Shown in pieces: positions 62,280-64,000 of a stretch of 64,000 nt of DNA (the stretch's first letter is position 1; each line of letters starts with the position of its first letter). The notes beneath the pieces are model-generated. The model made no database searches. It worked only from the letters and a program-made list of their open reading frames with translations, and had not been told where the DNA came from. The position numbers and the translations under genes were made by a program. The stretch spans positions 372,001-436,000 of the forward strand of contig JADJPQ010000007.1 of the NCBI GenBank assembly GCA_016713175.1, read 5' to 3'. The DNA is from Planctomycetota bacterium (GTDB lineage Bacteria; Planctomycetota; UBA1135; UBA2386).

Positions 62280-64000
62280 ATGCGAGTGCCGCCGCTGCTC
62301 GTCGTTGTCGCGTTGTCCGCGCTGTTGTCCGGCCAGGACGCCGGCTATCGGAAGCCGCCCGAGCCGATCGCCAGTCTGGTCGTCGCCGAACCGACGCCCG
62401 ACGTCGGGTTGTCACCGGATCGCCGGTGGCTGCTGTTGACCAGTCGCCGTGGCCTGCCCGACATCGGCACGGTCGCGCGACCGCACCGCAAGCTCGCCGG
62501 GTTGCGGATCGATCCGGAGTCGCGCGGTCCGCAGCTGTCGACGATCACCGAGAAGGTCGTGCTGCGCCGCCTCGCCGACGGCCAGGAACGGACGTTGGCT
62601 CTGCCGCCAGGTCACTTCGGCAACACGCACTGGTCTGCCGATGGCGAGCACCTCGCCTTCACGCAGGCTGCCGCCGGCGGCTATCGGCTGTGGTTGTGCG
62701 CGACCGCCGACGGCTCGGTGCGCCGGATCGACGGCGTCCAGCTCAACTGCGTGCTCGGTTCACCGCTGCGCTGGCTGCCGGATCAGCGTTCGCTGCTGTG
62801 TCGCTTGACCGTGGCCGGCGACGAGCCGCCGTTGCCGAGCGCACCGGCCGGTCCCGAGGTGCAGGAGACCGGTGGTGGAGTCAAGGCCCAGGTCCGCACC
62901 AACCCGGACATGCTGCAGAACGAGGACGACGCGGCGCGCTTTGCGTGGTTCGCCGAGGCGCAGCTCGCCGTGGTCGACGTCACCACCGGCGCGGTGACAC
63001 CGGTCGGCGCGCCGGGCGCCATCGTCGATGCCGAACCATCGCCCGACGGCCAGTTGCTGCTGATCACGCGCCTCCGCCGGCCGTTCTCGTACCTGGTGCC
63101 GTGGATGGCCTTCCCGCAGGTGGTGGAGCTGTGCGATCGCCAGGGCACGGTCCTGCGCACGGTCGCGCAAATGCCGCTGCGCGAGAACGTGCCGATCGGC
63201 GGCGTGCCGACCGGCCCGCGCGGCATCGAGTGGTTGCCCGGTCATCCGCACACGCTGCTGTGGGCCGAAGCGCTCGACGGTGGTGATCCGAAGACCAAGG
63301 TCGAGCAACGCGATGCGGTGCACGTGCTGGCCGACCCGGCGGGGGAGCCGCGGCTGTGGTTCCGTTCGCGCTATCGCTTCGGCCGCGTCAGCATCGCCGC
63401 CGACCGGCAGACCGTGTTGATGGCCGAAGCCGATCGCCAGTTGCGGCGGCAGCGGCTGTCGCGCCTGGATCTGAACGACTTCTCGGTGGCGCCGGTCGAA
63501 CTGTGGGAACGCAGCAGCCAGGATGCCTACACCGATCCGGGCCGCCCGATCGCGAGAACGACGCCGACCGGCGAATCGCGACTGATCACGCTCGCGGGCG
63601 AACTGCTGCTCGCCGGCGAGGGCGCCAGCAAGGACGGCGACCGGCCGTTCCTCGATCGCTGGAATCCGCGTACCGGCGACAAACGCCGCGTCTGGCAGTG
63701 CCGGCCGGGTCGGCACGAGACGTTCGTCGGTGTGCTCGACGACGAGGCGCAGCGCATCCTGATCCGCAGCGAGTCACGGACCGAACCGCCGAACTGGTAC
63801 CAGGTCGAACTGGCGAGCGGCGTGCACACGCCTTGGACCACGTTCTCGGATCCGGCCCTCGAACACACCAGCAAGATCGGCAAGCAGCTGCTCCGCTACC
63901 AGCGCGCCGATGGGGTGCCGCTCTCCGGCACGCTGTACACACCGCCCGGTTGGCAGGCCGGCACGAAGCTGCCGGTGCTGATCTGGGCGTATCCGCAGGA
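62280..64000 (+). CDS. S9-family peptidase, 3' end outside the window
   Basis: 573 complete codons visible from ATG 62280; the gene continues beyond base 64000. Signal peptide MRVPPLLVVVALSALLSGQ. The visible part is the N-terminal beta-propeller of a prolyl-oligopeptidase-type enzyme (VGLSPDRRWLLLTSRRG, HWSADGEHLAFTQ, DAEPSPDGQLLLITR), then the start of the hydrolase domain (LLRYQRADGVPLSGTLYTPPGW, KLPVLIWAYPQ). The propeller has FSYLVPWMAFPQVVELCD, seen in S9D-type enzymes. The Ser-Asp-His triad would lie downstream and cannot be checked here. Periplasmic or extracellular peptidase inferred. Confidence 0.87.
   Translation, partial: MRVPPLLVVVALSALLSGQDAGYRKPPEPIASLVVAEPTPDVGLSPDRRWLLLTSRRGLPDIGTVARPHRKLAGLRIDPESRGPQLSTITEKVVLRRLADGQERTLALPPGHFGNTHWSADGEHLAFTQAAAGGYRLWLCATADGSVRRIDGVQLNCVLGSPLRWLPDQRSLLCRLTVAGDEPPLPSAPAGPEVQETGGGVKAQVRTNPDMLQNEDDAARFAWFAEAQLAVVDVTTGAVTPVGAPGAIVDAEPSPDGQLLLITRLRRPFSYLVPWMAFPQVVELCDRQGTVLRTVAQMPLRENVPIGGVPTGPRGIEWLPGHPHTLLWAEALDGGDPKTKVEQRDAVHVLADPAGEPRLWFRSRYRFGRVSIAADRQTVLMAEADRQLRRQRLSRLDLNDFSVAPVELWERSSQDAYTDPGRPIARTTPTGESRLITLAGELLLAGEGASKDGDRPFLDRWNPRTGDKRRVWQCRPGRHETFVGVLDDEAQRILIRSESRTEPPNWYQVELASGVHTPWTTFSDPALEHTSKIGKQLLRYQRADGVPLSGTLYTPPGWQAGTKLPVLIWAYPQ

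Overview
GC-rich bacterial chromosome segment with almost gap-free coding on both strands. Several genes point to Planctomycetota or a close PVC relative: a DUF1549/DUF1553 protein followed by a DUF1501 protein (47683-51866), a small protein matching a family I know as restricted to Verrucomicrobia and Planctomycetes (61775-62197), a large secreted TPR/metallopeptidase, and a secreted single-module protein of a planctomycete type (55296-55718). lpxD, gmhB, a polysaccharide-export lipoprotein and a secretin imply an outer membrane.

Layout. 1-7498: recA (5' end outside the window), alaS, a secreted protein of unknown function and serS. 7624-12167: nucleotide-sugar operon (two NAD-dependent epimerases, short-form rmlA, rmlD, rmlB; no rmlC). 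12382-22827: exopolysaccharide/exosortase operon with overlapping or tightly spaced genes: export lipoprotein, Wzz-like co-polymerase, O-glycosylation ligase, class II amidotransferase, two GT4 glycosyltransferases, an exosortase fused to an EpsI domain, and a polysaccharide deacetylase of the PEP-CTERM-locus type. On the minus strand at 22764-29325 are a histidine-kinase-like protein, a sigma-54 response regulator and a giant membrane-anchored TPR protein, the same composition as the PrsK/PrsR/PrsT set of known exosortase loci. Both signalling proteins have lost their phosphorylation residues. At 29458-33347 are a small tail-anchored protein, a normal GT2 transferase, and a GT2-like domain without its DxD motif fused to a FemAB domain.

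33370-43662: gmhB with a PEGA lipoprotein, an SH3-like secreted protein, a TPR/HExxH protein, the type II secretion/type IV pilus core gspD-gspE-gspF (minus strand), and a lone PTS EIIA. 43762-47681: a large membrane protein with a synthase-like domain, then lpxD. 47683-55160: DUF1549/1553 and DUF1501 pair, a Sua5-YwlE fusion, and a canonical histidine kinase/sigma-54 regulator pair, useful as an intact comparison for the degenerate pair. 55296-64000: secreted module protein, TPR/peptidase MA protein, an operon of a divergent DnaA-like ATPase with tmk and holB, the PVC-restricted small protein, and the start of an S9 peptidase.

The most unusual content is the exosortase-associated locus with its phospho-dead signalling pair (His to Asp, Asp to Glu) and pseudo-glycosyltransferase-FemAB fusion, and the DnaA-like protein lacking the arginine finger and the canonical DnaA-box signature. 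All functions are read from sequence motifs and family knowledge; no database search was run. No tRNA, rRNA, CRISPR array, transposase or integrase was recognised. No gene-free gap exceeds 300 bases.
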